Origin: MedAcidi-G1 sp002713545
GTDB lineage: Bacteria; Actinomycetota; Acidimicrobiia; Acidimicrobiales; MedAcidi-G1
Assembly (NCBI GenBank): GCA_964013895.1
Contig: CAXGYF010000001.1
Span: forward strand, 124,001 to 188,000
Direction of reading: 5' to 3'
DNA length: 64,000 bases
Under the pieces are notes generated by a model. That model saw only the letters and a list, made by a program, of their open reading frames with translations. It was not told the DNA's origin and searched no databases. Position numbers and translations under genes: made by a program. Below, piece after piece: positions 1-8,487 of this stretch (within the stretch, counting starts at the first letter, position 1; every line of letters begins with the position of its first letter).

Positions 1-468
1 AAAGGGCACCTAGTAGTACTAATTTCAGCAAGTCCAACAGAAATAGTTGAGCCATTAGCAGAGCATTTAGGCATTGATGACTTTATAGCTACCACGCCTG
101 TTGTGGACTCTGAAGGTCGTTACACGGGCGAGGTTGAATTTTATGCTGCTGGTTCGCATAAAGCAGAAGCGATAACAGATCTATCTTCGAGAAAAAATAT
201 TTCTCTGGAAAATTCTTGGGCATATTCTGACTCCTCAACGGATATGCCAATGTTGGAGTTAGTGGGAAATCCGGTAGCTGTTAACCCAGATAGAGAACTT
301 CGAAAACAGGCAGAAGAAAAAAACTGGCCAATATTAGAATTCGTTCGACCGGTAGCTTTGGGGGATCGTGTCCCTCTAAACCGCAAGTGGATTGCTATAA
401 CAGTTCTAACTTTTCTTTTAGTCACAGGAATCATAAAAACTTTTAAACGTTTCCGTTCGAATAACTAA
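1..468 (+). CDS. HAD-superfamily IB phosphatase (phosphoserine-phosphatase-like), 5' end cut off
   Basis: The reading frame is open from the first base, so the N-terminus with the catalytic DxD motif lies outside the window. What remains (155 residues) shows HAD motif II (LISAS, residues 8-12) and motif IV (YSDSSTDMPML), the Mg-binding DxxxD region of subfamily IB phosphatases. After the HAD core comes a short hydrophobic stretch (WIAITVLTFLLVTGII), probably one membrane anchor, then a basic tail. Homologues hydrolyse small phosphate esters and are sometimes fused or linked to acyltransferases of lipid synthesis; the substrate cannot be told here. Confidence 0.8.
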   Translation, partial: KGHLVVLISASPTEIVEPLAEHLGIDDFIATTPVVDSEGRYTGEVEFYAAGSHKAEAITDLSSRKNISLENSWAYSDSSTDMPMLELVGNPVAVNPDRELRKQAEEKNWPILEFVRPVALGDRVPLNRKWIAITVLTFLLVTGIIKTFKRFRSNN

Positions 469-651
469 ATAGAGCGAACCTTACGAACTGCCACTGAAAT
501 AAGTGCTCCTAGTGCTAAAAGCATCAAAAACTTTTTCATAAAAGAATGATACGTGCGTGTAAAGGGTAATTACATAAGCAAAGGATGAAATTGTTTTTAC
601 TATTTTTAATGAATGCATGCATTTAGGTTCTGACACAATACGGTCTTCTAT

Positions 652-747
652 GGAGGTGTCCGAGTACCTGGTGGGCTCCCCCGCCTTCAAAGCGGGCGGG
701 ACAGGCGATCCCTGTCCGGCGGGTTCGATTCCCGTCCACCTCCGCCA
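652..747 (+). tRNA. selC: tRNA-Sec (anticodon UCA)
   Basis: The sequence folds as a selenocysteine tRNA. The acceptor stem GGAGGTG pairs with CACCTCC, followed by discriminator G and an encoded CCA. The anticodon stem CCCGC/GCGGG carries loop CTTCAAA, giving anticodon TCA that reads UGA. The long variable arm GGACAGG-CGAT-CCTGTCC and the T arm GCGGG-TTCGATT-CCCGT are typical of the Sec family. At 96 nt it is far longer than ordinary tRNAs. It implies a selenocysteine insertion pathway (SelA, SelB, SelD) elsewhere in the genome; none of those genes is in the window. Confidence 0.93.
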
Positions 748-756
748 AGATTATTT

Positions 757-1695
757 TTATACAGCTAAAAGGTCCCTAGCGCCTGTATCACTGCTTGGAT
801 GACGCAATTTCGACATAGCACGAGCCTCGATCTGGCGAATTCTTTCTCTAGTAAGGTCAAAATGTTCGCCTACCTCTTCGAGAGTACGAGGTTCTCCACG
901 ATCAAGACCGAAACGTAACTTCAAAATTTCTCTTTCCCTTTCATCTAAAGGCGCAAGTAAACGAGAAATCTCCTCAGGTAACAATGCAGTAGCAGCGGTT
1001 TCAAAAGGAGACTCTGCTGAACGATCTTCCACTACGTCTCCTAGTTCCGCATCTCCATCTTCGCGTAATGGTTCGCTAAGAGAAAGCGGTTCAGCAGCAA
1101 ATCTAAGCGCTTCAGTAACTTTATCTTCAGGCATTTCAACCTCAGCTGAAAGTTCAGCCAAAGTTGCTTGCCTTCCAAACTTTATTTCGAGACGAGATCT
1201 AGCTTTTTGCAGTCGAGCAAGGGTATCGCCGGCATGTACAGGTAAACGAATTGTTCTTCCGGTATTCGCTATTCCTCGAGTTATAGCCTGTCGTATCCAC
1301 CAAGTTGCATAAGTAGAAAATTTGAACCCTTTACGCCAGTCGAACTTCTCCACGGCATGCATCAAACCAAGATTGCCTTCCTGTATCAAATCTAAAAGAG
1401 GCAAACCAGAGGCTTGATATTTTTTTGCAATAGAAACCACAAGTCGTAAATTAGATTGGACGAAAGTTCGCTCTGCTTTTGAACCACGACGAATAGTAAC
1501 TTTTAATTTTCGAATCTCTGCCGGTGTTAGCTTTGCGTAATTAGCTTCTTTTTCTTCTTCAGCCTTAACACCTTCTTCAATTTTTTTAGCAAGCTCTACT
1601 TCACCTTCTTTAGTTAATAATGGATATTGGCCAATGTCGGTTAAATAAAGTCGAACTAAATCTTCTTCATCTCTGTCGACTCTTTCTTTGGCCAC
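757..1695 (-). CDS. RNA polymerase sigma-70 factor, RpoD/SigA-SigB family
   Basis: This 312-residue protein has sigma region 1.2 (about residues 10-45, VRLYLTDIGQYPLLT), region 2 with the core-binding and -10 recognition helices (about 78-150, including DLIQEGNLGLMHAVEKFDW and YATWWIRQAI), region 3 (about 155-235) and region 4.2 with the -35 helix-turn-helix near the end (LEEVGEHFDLTRERIRQIE). There is no long acidic region 1.1, so it is either a short primary sigma factor or a group 2 paralogue. It would direct RNA polymerase to housekeeping-type promoters. The gene ends 10 bp from the oppositely oriented tRNA-Sec. Confidence 0.93.
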   Translation of the reverse strand: MAKERVDRDEEDLVRLYLTDIGQYPLLTKEGEVELAKKIEEGVKAEEEKEANYAKLTPAEIRKLKVTIRRGSKAERTFVQSNLRLVVSIAKKYQASGLPLLDLIQEGNLGLMHAVEKFDWRKGFKFSTYATWWIRQAITRGIANTGRTIRLPVHAGDTLARLQKARSRLEIKFGRQATLAELSAEVEMPEDKVTEALRFAAEPLSLSEPLREDGDAELGDVVEDRSAESPFETAATALLPEEISRLLAPLDEREREILKLRFGLDRGEPRTLEEVGEHFDLTRERIRQIEARAMSKLRHPSSDTGARDLLAV

Positions 1696-1763
1696 GCCTA
1701 GTCCTCCGTGAATTCAACACATGCTTACCGCGCGTCACCTTATCGATGCGCAAGCTAACAACA

Positions 1764-1787
1764 AACAAAAATCGTGACGGTTGTCAC
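1764..1787 (-). terminator. possible weak intrinsic terminator downstream of nadE
   Basis: Between nadE and the sigma gene, the minus strand has stem GTGAC, loop AACC, stem GTCAC, followed by GATTTTTG. The stem is only 5 bp, so termination is plausible but weak. The plus strand also has a T-run after the hairpin, so it could act in both directions. Confidence 0.35.
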
Positions 1788-1805
1788 AATTTTTTTAAAA
1801 ATCTT

Positions 1806-3479
1806 TTAACCCTCATATCGATTTACGAGTGGTAAACGACGATCTCGACCAAAACCTTTTTGTGTAACCCTAACCCCCGGAGGGTTTTGACGTCTTTTAT
1901 ATTCGGAAGTGTCAACAAGTTGAACAATCTCGTCAACCATTTTTGAATCAAAACCATCTTTAACAAGTTCAGCTCTTGTTTTATCACCTTCAATGTATGA
2001 CTTTAAAAGAGGATCCAGGATTTCATAAGAAGGCAGACTTTGATCATCACGTTGATCTGGTCGAAGTTCCGCCGAAGGGGGTTTTTCCAATATTGAATTT
2101 GGAATTATTTCGCTTGCTTCTGAATCATTTCTCCATCGCGCTAAATCATACACACCCGTTTTATATACATCTTTAATAACTGCATAAGCACCTGCGGTAT
2201 CTCCATATAAAGTCGAATAACCAACTGCCGCCTCACTTTTATTTCCAGTAGTTAAAACAAGCCAATCATTAGCATTAGCAAAGGCCATTAATAAAACTCC
2301 TCTGATCCTTGATTGTAAATTCTCATCAGTAACACCAGAGAGCTCTTGATTAAGATTAAGAGCCCACTCTTCTGAAAAAGTCGAGTGAATATCTTTAATC
2401 GGAAAATTGATCGAAGCTATTCCAAGGTTTTCAATCAATTGCTCGGCATCTGTTAAAGAATGGCTACTTGAATAGCGCGATGGCATCATTACAGCCGTCA
2501 CATTATTTGGTCCTAAAGCATCAGAAGCAATAGCTGCTACCAATGCAGAGTCAATACCTCCCGATAACCCCAAACACACTTGCCGAAATCCACTTTTTAA
2601 AACATAGTCTCGAGTCGCAGTCACTAAAGCTAAGTAAAGTTCCTCATGAATTTCTAACGGAGGCGCAATGTAGGGCTCAATTCTTCCTTCGTGGTTACGG
2701 ATCGAAGAGACATCTATTATCGGCAAAAGGTTTTCAGTAGTTTTATTCTCAATAGATAGATCAGCCACAAGTGTTGATTCATAAAACCTTGAAGATCTTA
2801 AAATAACTTCCCCTGCAGAATCAATGATAAAAGAGCCACCATCGAAAACAAGTTCATCTTGACCACCTACTAAATTCACATACGCAATAGGAATATTGCT
2901 TTTTTTTGAAATCTCATTTACAAGGGTCTCTCTTTCTTGTTGCTTGCCTTGATGGAACGGAGAGCCATTTATTGCAACAATCAATTGAGCACCCCCGTTA
3001 ACAAGCGCTTCGACTGGTCCATTCGGAACCCACAAATCCTCACAAATCGCGAAACCGATATTTACCCCTCCAATGGAAAAAAGGTTTAAAGGATCTGACC
3101 CCGGTGAAAAATTTCTAACTTCATCAAAAACTTCAATATTTGGAAGATTCTGCTTTCTGTAACTTCCTAAAATTTCTCCTTTATGACAAACCGCTATTGA
3201 GTTGTATACGTTTTCTCCATCGGAATCAGCAAACCCAACGACTAAAGCACAATTTCCGGAAATAGAAGCTAAATCATTTAAAGCATTTTTGTTGTCCGCA
3301 ATGAATCCGGGTTTGAGAACTAAATCTTCAAGTGGATAGCCGGTTAACGACATCTCTCCAAATACTGCTAAATCGCAGTGTTCTACTTTGTCTATGAGAT
3401 CACGAATTAATTCAACATTTCCTTCTAAATCTCCTACAACTGGATTGACCTGAGCAAGAGCTAAACGCAGCATTCCCAT
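1806..3479 (-). CDS. nadE: glutamine-dependent NAD+ synthetase
   Basis: The enzyme makes NAD+ from deamido-NAD+, ATP and glutamine, the last step of NAD synthesis. The N-terminal half (about residues 1-260) is a nitrilase-type amidase with the Glu42, Lys109 and Cys146 triad that releases ammonia from glutamine. The C-terminal half (about 280-557) is the synthetase with the ATP pyrophosphatase P-loop SGGIDS at 306-311. The length (557) is normal for the bacterial two-domain form. Start could be Met1 or Met3. It heads a leftward group with a nitrilase and glutamine synthetase upstream, a nitrogen-related neighbourhood. Confidence 0.95.
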   Translation of the reverse strand: MGMLRLALAQVNPVVGDLEGNVELIRDLIDKVEHCDLAVFGEMSLTGYPLEDLVLKPGFIADNKNALNDLASISGNCALVVGFADSDGENVYNSIAVCHKGEILGSYRKQNLPNIEVFDEVRNFSPGSDPLNLFSIGGVNIGFAICEDLWVPNGPVEALVNGGAQLIVAINGSPFHQGKQQERETLVNEISKKSNIPIAYVNLVGGQDELVFDGGSFIIDSAGEVILRSSRFYESTLVADLSIENKTTENLLPIIDVSSIRNHEGRIEPYIAPPLEIHEELYLALVTATRDYVLKSGFRQVCLGLSGGIDSALVAAIASDALGPNNVTAVMMPSRYSSSHSLTDAEQLIENLGIASINFPIKDIHSTFSEEWALNLNQELSGVTDENLQSRIRGVLLMAFANANDWLVLTTGNKSEAAVGYSTLYGDTAGAYAVIKDVYKTGVYDLARWRNDSEASEIIPNSILEKPPSAELRPDQRDDQSLPSYEILDPLLKSYIEGDKTRAELVKDGFDSKMVDEIVQLVDTSEYKRRQNPPGVRVTQKGFGRDRRLPLVNRYEG

Positions 3480-3663
3480 ACATTCAGCGTACAGAGAGAG
3501 AATGGCATGTTAATTACTTTTGATTGTTACCTTTAATGATTGTTAGGCGCTTTCTTAAGTAGAAGTTCAGTTATTTGAGTTGTCCTTCTTTAGCTACACG
3601 ATCCACTAATCCAGACAATGCCCCCTCAAAATGTTCTAACAAGTTTCTTTAAACTAGTAAAAG

Positions 3664-4575
3664 TCATGGAGCGAGACGGGTCTTATCAATAGTAAGACTT
3701 AACACATCAGGTCTGCTGTAGTGTCCAGTGGGATCGAAGTTATGCCGTTGTCTGACTATCTCACTAAGATCTAAATCAGCCCAAATAATACCCTTCGTGT
3801 CGCTAACGGGTTCAACAATCCATCGTCCATCTGGTCCGGCTATACAGGAACCACCATTATGGTACTGTTCGCTTTTTAACAACTGATCCTTTAAAGGGAA
3901 GTCATCCGGAATCATCCCTGAGTCATAAATGGCGGCGACACTAACCACAAATAAACGCCCTTCCTTGGCGATGAATCTAGTGACGTCTTCAGTAAGTCCA
4001 ACCGAACCCGGCCAAGCAGCCACATGGATTTGAGCACCAGTGCTGTACATCGCTGTACGAGCCAATGGCATCCAATTCTCCCAACAATTAAGACCGGTCA
4101 GTCGGACACCTTTATGTTCATGAGCAACTAAACCTGCTCCATCTCCATCGGCCCAAACCAAGCGTTCTCCATAGGTGGGTTTGAGCTTGCGGTGGACGCC
4201 AACAATACCCTCCCTCGGATCGATAGCTACCAAGGAACAATAAATTGATCCACCCGAAGCAGCTCGCTCTACTACGCCAACATAAGTAAAAGCATTAGCT
4301 TCACTTACCGCTTCAATAACTCCAGCGAACTCAGAGCCATTAATTTCTACTGACTGGTCAAGATAATAGGCAAAAGCCTCTTGTTGGGTTTTCGCTTCCC
4401 AAGCTGAAGCGTCTGTTAAATCAATCCATACGGGATAACCAGATACAAACACTTCAGGAAAGGCAATCAAGTCCGCGCCGCCTTTACCGGCCTCAGCTAT
4501 CCGTTTCTGAACAATGTTTAATGTCGCTGAACGATCAAGAAAAACTGGTGAGTCTTGAATGGCGGCAATACGCAT
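3664..4575 (-). CDS. nitrilase-family carbon-nitrogen hydrolase
   Basis: The 303-residue protein fits nitrilase length. It carries the family triad: Glu41 (AFPEVFVSGYP), a Lys in the HRKLKPT segment (about 130-132) and Cys164 in GLNCWENWMPL. The CWENW form is typical of true nitrilases, which hydrolyse organic nitriles to acid and ammonia, rather than of amidases. Released ammonia could feed the adjacent type II glutamine synthetase. Substrate (aliphatic, cyanide-type or aryl) cannot be read from sequence alone. Confidence 0.88.
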   Translation of the reverse strand: MRIAAIQDSPVFLDRSATLNIVQKRIAEAGKGGADLIAFPEVFVSGYPVWIDLTDASAWEAKTQQEAFAYYLDQSVEINGSEFAGVIEAVSEANAFTYVGVVERAASGGSIYCSLVAIDPREGIVGVHRKLKPTYGERLVWADGDGAGLVAHEHKGVRLTGLNCWENWMPLARTAMYSTGAQIHVAAWPGSVGLTEDVTRFIAKEGRLFVVSVAAIYDSGMIPDDFPLKDQLLKSEQYHNGGSCIAGPDGRWIVEPVSDTKGIIWADLDLSEIVRQRHNFDPTGHYSRPDVLSLTIDKTRLAP

Positions 4576-4612
4576 AAATTGTTTATATCACTGATTTTTT
4601 AAAATGTTTTAA

Positions 4613-5623
4613 TTAAGCCAAAGCTGAACAACAAGTATTTGTAATTAATCTTGCTACCACATAAGGATCCATGTTCGCATTAGGTCGTCGATCCTCTATG
4701 TAGCCTTTTTGATCAAGGTGTACTTGCCATGGAATGCGAATGGAAGCACCGCGATCAGAGACCCCGTAACTGAACTGGTCAAATCGTTGGGTTTCATGTT
4801 CGCCAGTTAAACGCTCTTCAGAACCAATTCCATATCCAGCAATATGCTCGGCTGGTTTTCCTTCCGCTCCCAATGACTCACAAGCGGTGATAATTGCTTC
4901 ATAGTTTTCACGCATAGCATTTGTTGAGAAATTTGTATGTGCTCCAGCTCCATTCCAATCACCCTTGATGGGTTTTGCTGCTACGGAAGCATCAACTCCA
5001 AAATCTTCAGCAACGCGATACAGAAGATAACGAGCCATCCAAACTTGATCAGCAACAGCTACCGTATCAACTGGTCCAATCTGAAATTCCCATTGCCCCA
5101 ACATGACTTCTGCATTTGTCCCAGAGATAGCTAGTCCGGCATCCATGCAGGCTTTAGTATGTGCTTCGACAATATCGCGACCTGCAATTTCAATTGAACC
5201 AACACCGCAATAATAAGGGCCCTGCGGAGCTGGATAACCTTCGACTGGCCAACCCAAAGGCCTTCCCTCCATAAAAAAGGTGTATTCCTGTTCAATACCA
5301 AATAGAGGCTCTTGGTCTTTGTATTTTTCAAAAACTTCTACACAAGCTGCGCGTGTATTTGTAGCATGTGGGGTCATTTCTCCATCTGGGAGCAAGACCT
5401 CGCATAAAACAAGAATGTCGTCACCACCTCTAATCGGATCAGGGCAAGAGAAAACTGGATTAAGTACACAATCAGAATTGTCGCCAGGCGCCTGATTAGT
5501 ACTTGACCCGTCAAAACCCCAAATCGGTAAGTCGCTAGAGTTATCAACTATCTTTGTTTTAGAACGCATATACGGCAAAGGAACAGTGCCGTCGATCCAA
5601 ATATATTCAGCTCTTATTGACAT
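4613..5623 (-). CDS. glnII: glutamine synthetase type II (eukaryote-like GSII)
   Basis: This enzyme makes glutamine from glutamate, ammonia and ATP. The sequence is of the short GSII type: an N-terminal beta-grasp part beginning SIRAEYIWIDG, the WGFDGSSTNQA segment, FGIEQEYTFF and NAEVMLGQWEFQ of the metal/ATP site, and the end ITNTCC. I chose the start at 5623 because GGAG lies 7 nt upstream and homologues begin there; an in-frame extension to 5710 is unlikely. The length of 336 residues matches GSII. It is divergent from a type I glutamine synthetase, so both isoforms share one control region. Confidence 0.94.
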   Translation of the reverse strand: MSIRAEYIWIDGTVPLPYMRSKTKIVDNSSDLPIWGFDGSSTNQAPGDNSDCVLNPVFSCPDPIRGGDDILVLCEVLLPDGEMTPHATNTRAACVEVFEKYKDQEPLFGIEQEYTFFMEGRPLGWPVEGYPAPQGPYYCGVGSIEIAGRDIVEAHTKACMDAGLAISGTNAEVMLGQWEFQIGPVDTVAVADQVWMARYLLYRVAEDFGVDASVAAKPIKGDWNGAGAHTNFSTNAMRENYEAIITACESLGAEGKPAEHIAGYGIGSEERLTGEHETQRFDQFSYGVSDRGASIRIPWQVHLDQKGYIEDRRPNANMDPYVVARLITNTCCSALA

Positions 5624-5722
5624 AATTTTCTCCAATTTTTCATTATAAAAATTCTTAATAGCTACAAGATTAAAACATTTTGACACCATAGGAATAAGTT
5701 TCAAAGCCATTAGTTATTTGTT

Positions 5723-5738
5723 AACAAATTATTAACGT
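5723..5738. promoter_or_regulatory. possible GlnR-type operator between glnII and glnA
   Basis: Two TTAAC units lie 11 bp apart, start to start (5723-5727 and 5734-5738), in the shared upstream region of the divergent glutamine synthetase genes. Actinobacterial GlnR sites consist of AC-containing half sites with the same 11-bp period. The match is loose and AT-rich, so this is a suggestion only, helped by the GlnR-like gene lying 1.4 kb away. Confidence 0.3.
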
Positions 5739-5782
5739 AAGGAAAAATAGGTTGTACTTAGACAAATTTTCGATAATCCTTG

Positions 5783-7138
5783 ATGATGGACAAAATTCAA
5801 GAAAATCGTAATCGTGCACAGTTCGACTACGTTTTTCGCACTGTGGAAGAACGTGGTGTTAGATTAATACGACTTTGGTTTACTGACGTTCTAGGCCGTC
5901 ACAAATCAGTTGCTATATCGCCTGCGGAATTAGAAACAGTTTTCGAAGAAGGCCTTCAATTTGACGGATCGGCGATTGATGGTTTCAGCAGAATCCAAGA
6001 AAGCGATGTGCTAGCTAGACCTGATCCTTCAACTTTTGAATTACTTCCATGGGTAGCTGATGATGAAGCTTCGGGAACTATGTTTTGCAACATAACAAAT
6101 CTTGATGGAACGCCCTTTGCTGGTGATCCGAGACAGGTTTTACGAAGAAATATTGATTCAGCTCGTGAAAAAGGATATGAAATGTTTTGCGCTCCTGAAA
6201 TCGAATTTTTCTACTTTGCGAACCAAGAAAATGGCATACAGCCAATACCATTAGATCAAGCCTCATATTTTGATTTAACAACCATGGATGTCGCGTCAGA
6301 CCTTCGACGACACACACTCCACATGCTAGAAGCTCTTTCCATACCTGTTGAATACTCATTTCATGAAGACAGCCCAAGCCAACATGAAATAGATTTGCAA
6401 TACACAGATGCTTTGACTATGGCTGATTCGGTAATGACTCTCCGATTAGCTGTTAAAAAAATCGCCATAGATCGTGGTGTGTATGCAACTTTTATGCCTA
6501 AACCTCTTAATGGAGTCCAAGGTTCTGGGATGCACACACACCTTTCGCTGTTTAGCCAAGGTAAAAATGTTTTCCACGACCCATCAGGGAGTCTCTCCGC
6601 AACAGGTCAATCATTTGTAGCAGGTCTTCTTTATCATGCTCGAGAGATAACAGCCGTAACAAACCAACTAGTTAACTCATATAAAAGAATTAATGAGGGA
6701 TACGAGGCTCCTCGTTATGTTTCTTGGGCACGCAATAATAGATCATCACTAGTTCGAATCCCTGTTCACAAACAAGATAAGCCGGATTCTGCAAGAATCG
6801 AATACAGAGCGGTGGACCCTGCTTGCAACCCCTATCTAGCATTTTCTGTGATGCTTTCAGCTGGTTTAAAAGGAATTGAAAAGAATTACGAACTGCCACC
6901 CGAAGCAACAACAAATCTCTATGAAATGAGTCGGGCAGAACAAAAAGAATTAGGAGTTGCTAGCTTGCCATCAAATCTTTCTGAAGCTTTAGATGAAATG
7001 GAAGCATCAGAACTAGTGCGGGAAGCACTCGGAGACCATATCTTTGAGTGGTTTCTTCGAAATAAAAGAACAGAGTGGAATGAGTATCAACGTCAAGTTA
7101 CACCTTTTGAAATCGACCAGTATCTTCCTAACTGGTAG
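5783..7138 (+). CDS. glnA: glutamine synthetase type I
   Basis: The 451-residue protein is a class I glutamine synthetase. It has the beta-grasp domain (about 15-100, with QFDGSAIDGF), the metal-binding segments FCAPEIEFFYF and DSPSQHEIDL, the ATP-site stretch GSGMHTHLSL, and the arginine-rich SARIEYRAVDP near 335-345. A Tyr sits in NLYEMS at the place where adenylylation occurs in some relatives; whether it is modified is unknown. A GATAAT -10-like box at 5772-5777 is so close to the ATG that the mRNA may be leaderless, and no Shine-Dalgarno is seen. The start could be either ATG at 5783 or 5786. Confidence 0.94.
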   Translation: MMDKIQENRNRAQFDYVFRTVEERGVRLIRLWFTDVLGRHKSVAISPAELETVFEEGLQFDGSAIDGFSRIQESDVLARPDPSTFELLPWVADDEASGTMFCNITNLDGTPFAGDPRQVLRRNIDSAREKGYEMFCAPEIEFFYFANQENGIQPIPLDQASYFDLTTMDVASDLRRHTLHMLEALSIPVEYSFHEDSPSQHEIDLQYTDALTMADSVMTLRLAVKKIAIDRGVYATFMPKPLNGVQGSGMHTHLSLFSQGKNVFHDPSGSLSATGQSFVAGLLYHAREITAVTNQLVNSYKRINEGYEAPRYVSWARNNRSSLVRIPVHKQDKPDSARIEYRAVDPACNPYLAFSVMLSAGLKGIEKNYELPPEATTNLYEMSRAEQKELGVASLPSNLSEALDEMEASELVREALGDHIFEWFLRNKRTEWNEYQRQVTPFEIDQYLPNW

Positions 7139-7150
7139 TAAGAAGTTTTG

Positions 7151-7834
7151 ATGATTGAAACACTTCTAGTTTTTCCAGCGCCACCGCCCCCCGAACTATC
7201 CCAATGCCTCGATCAAAATGGGTGGGTATGGAAAGCAGTTAACAATTCTGATTCTGCTCTTCAAGACCAACCTGATGGCGGTTGGGGAGGCGGAGTCATT
7301 GTCGCCGATTCTGATATTGAAGGGGCACTTACACTTTGCAAACAACTAAGGCAAACAGAAAACCCTTTGGTGCCGATTCTTTTACTAACTAGTAAGGGAC
7401 AAATAAACAACTTTAAAATAAATGAAAATCTTTTTGACGATTTCTGCATCACACCTTTTCACCCCGAAGAATTAGAGATGAGACTCAATAACCTCTTTTT
7501 TAAGTTTGGAAAAAGATCACAACCTGGGCTTATAAATTATGGTTCGCTAATTTTAAATATCGAAACGTATCAAGCGACTATCGATGACTCACCTTTAGAT
7601 CTGACATATATGGAATATGAGTTACTACGTTTTCTTGCTACGCGACCCGGAAAGGTATTTACAAGAGAAACACTTCTAAGTGAAGTTTGGGGTTATGACT
7701 ATTACGGCGGAGGCAGAACGGTCGACGTCCACATAAGAAGACTTAGGGCAAAACTTGGAGAAGAGCATGCAAACCTAATCTCAACAGTAAGATCTGTCGG
7801 TTACAGATTTGGTCAATCTCGTTGGGGTTCTTAA
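7151..7834 (+). CDS. glnR: GlnR-like orphan response regulator (OmpR/PhoB winged helix)
   Basis: The N-terminal 110 residues are a divergent receiver-like domain without a full acidic phosphorylation pocket. The C-terminal 100 residues are an OmpR-type winged helix with the segment LSEVWGYDYYGGGRTVDVHI and IRRLRAKLG, very close to actinobacterial GlnR. GlnR is the master regulator of nitrogen genes and acts without a partner kinase. The gene lies 12 bp downstream of glnA, probably co-transcribed, and the glnII/glnA control region contains a possible GlnR site. No histidine kinase is nearby. Assignment to GlnR rather than another orphan regulator rests on the DNA-binding domain and context. 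Confidence 0.8.
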   Translation: MIETLLVFPAPPPPELSQCLDQNGWVWKAVNNSDSALQDQPDGGWGGGVIVADSDIEGALTLCKQLRQTENPLVPILLLTSKGQINNFKINENLFDDFCITPFHPEELEMRLNNLFFKFGKRSQPGLINYGSLILNIETYQATIDDSPLDLTYMEYELLRFLATRPGKVFTRETLLSEVWGYDYYGGGRTVDVHIRRLRAKLGEEHANLISTVRSVGYRFGQSRWGS

Positions 7835-7835
7835 C

Positions 7836-8027
7836 TTAATCAGAAATTTTTTCCTGCGACCAAGGGTTAGATTCGCTTAATTCAAACAGTTCAGATTCTT
7901 TATGAGTTTTATCGACATCTTTTTTAACTAATCCACCAATTAAAGCTGCTGCTAAAGCTCCACTCAACAAAATTGCAATAGGCATAACTACAACAAGCAA
8001 GACAATCATGATTACGGCTCCACCCAT
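7836..8027 (-). CDS. small membrane protein, unrecognised
   Basis: A 63-residue ORF has one strongly hydrophobic stretch (about residues 6-33, with a small-residue run ALAAALIGG) followed by a charged, Glu/Ser-rich tail. It ends 1 bp from the glnR stop, tail to tail. The start may instead be Met7 (8009), which has GGTGGAG about 8 nt upstream. I do not recognise a family. It is supported by its good hydrophobic/charged pattern and fit between neighbours, not by homology. Confidence 0.5.
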   Translation of the reverse strand: MGGAVIMIVLLVVVMPIAILLSGALAAALIGGLVKKDVDKTHKESELFELSESNPWSQEKISD

Positions 8028-8094
8028 AGATGCATTCTGCCACCATAAAACAACTTACGCTATAAGTAATAAAAAAGATTAAAAGAAAACACTC

Positions 8095-8442
8095 TTAGCT
8101 TTTATAAACCATTGCCTCAATCTCTATACAAGCTCCTAAAGGCAAAGCAGCAACAGCTACTGCAGAACGTGCAGGCCTATGTTCATCAAATACCGCACAA
8201 TAAATTTCATTCATTTGAGCATAATCATCCATATCAGTTAAAAAGACAGTTGTCTTTACAACTTGATTAAGAGAAACTCCTTCAACTTCAAGTAATTTTT
8301 TAAGATTCTCTAATGCTTTGGGTGCTTCAACATCGAGACCACCATCTACAAGAGTCCCTTCGACATGACCTATTTGACCGCTGATCATTAAAAAATCCCC
8401 TGCATGCATTGCTGGGGTGTAGGGGCCTACAGGCTTACTCAT
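8095..8442 (-). CDS. RidA/YjgF family enamine/imine deaminase
   Basis: The 115-residue protein has the RidA fold signature: GPYTPAMHAGDFLMISGQIG near the start, the KTTVFLTDMDDYAQMN strand-helix segment, and RPARSAVAVAALPLGACIEIEA at the end, including the Arg that binds the carboxylate and the Glu of the IEIEA end motif. RidA proteins hydrolyse reactive enamine/imine intermediates made by PLP enzymes, protecting metabolism. The length is slightly short of the usual 125-130 because the N-terminal strand is trimmed. It may share a transcript with the upstream 2Fe-2S/molybdenum-type gene. Confidence 0.9.
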   Translation of the reverse strand: MSKPVGPYTPAMHAGDFLMISGQIGHVEGTLVDGGLDVEAPKALENLKKLLEVEGVSLNQVVKTTVFLTDMDDYAQMNEIYCAVFDEHRPARSAVAVAALPLGACIEIEAMVYKS

Positions 8443-8487
8443 ATCTTCTCCTTAACTCTTCTTAGTTTAAAAATTATAATTACACCT

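Noticed and set aside
617..802. ORF of 61 codons across the tRNA-Sec and the end of the sigma gene
   Set aside because: It runs through the tRNA-Sec and antisense to the sigma factor; no protein-like composition.
3571..3642. Tiny minus-strand ORF (TTG start, about 23 residues, LEHFEGALSGLVDR) between nadE and the nitrilase gene
   Set aside because: The codon use looks coding-like and might be a remnant of a gene tail, but it is too short to support without conservation. The rest of this 184-bp gap shows nothing.
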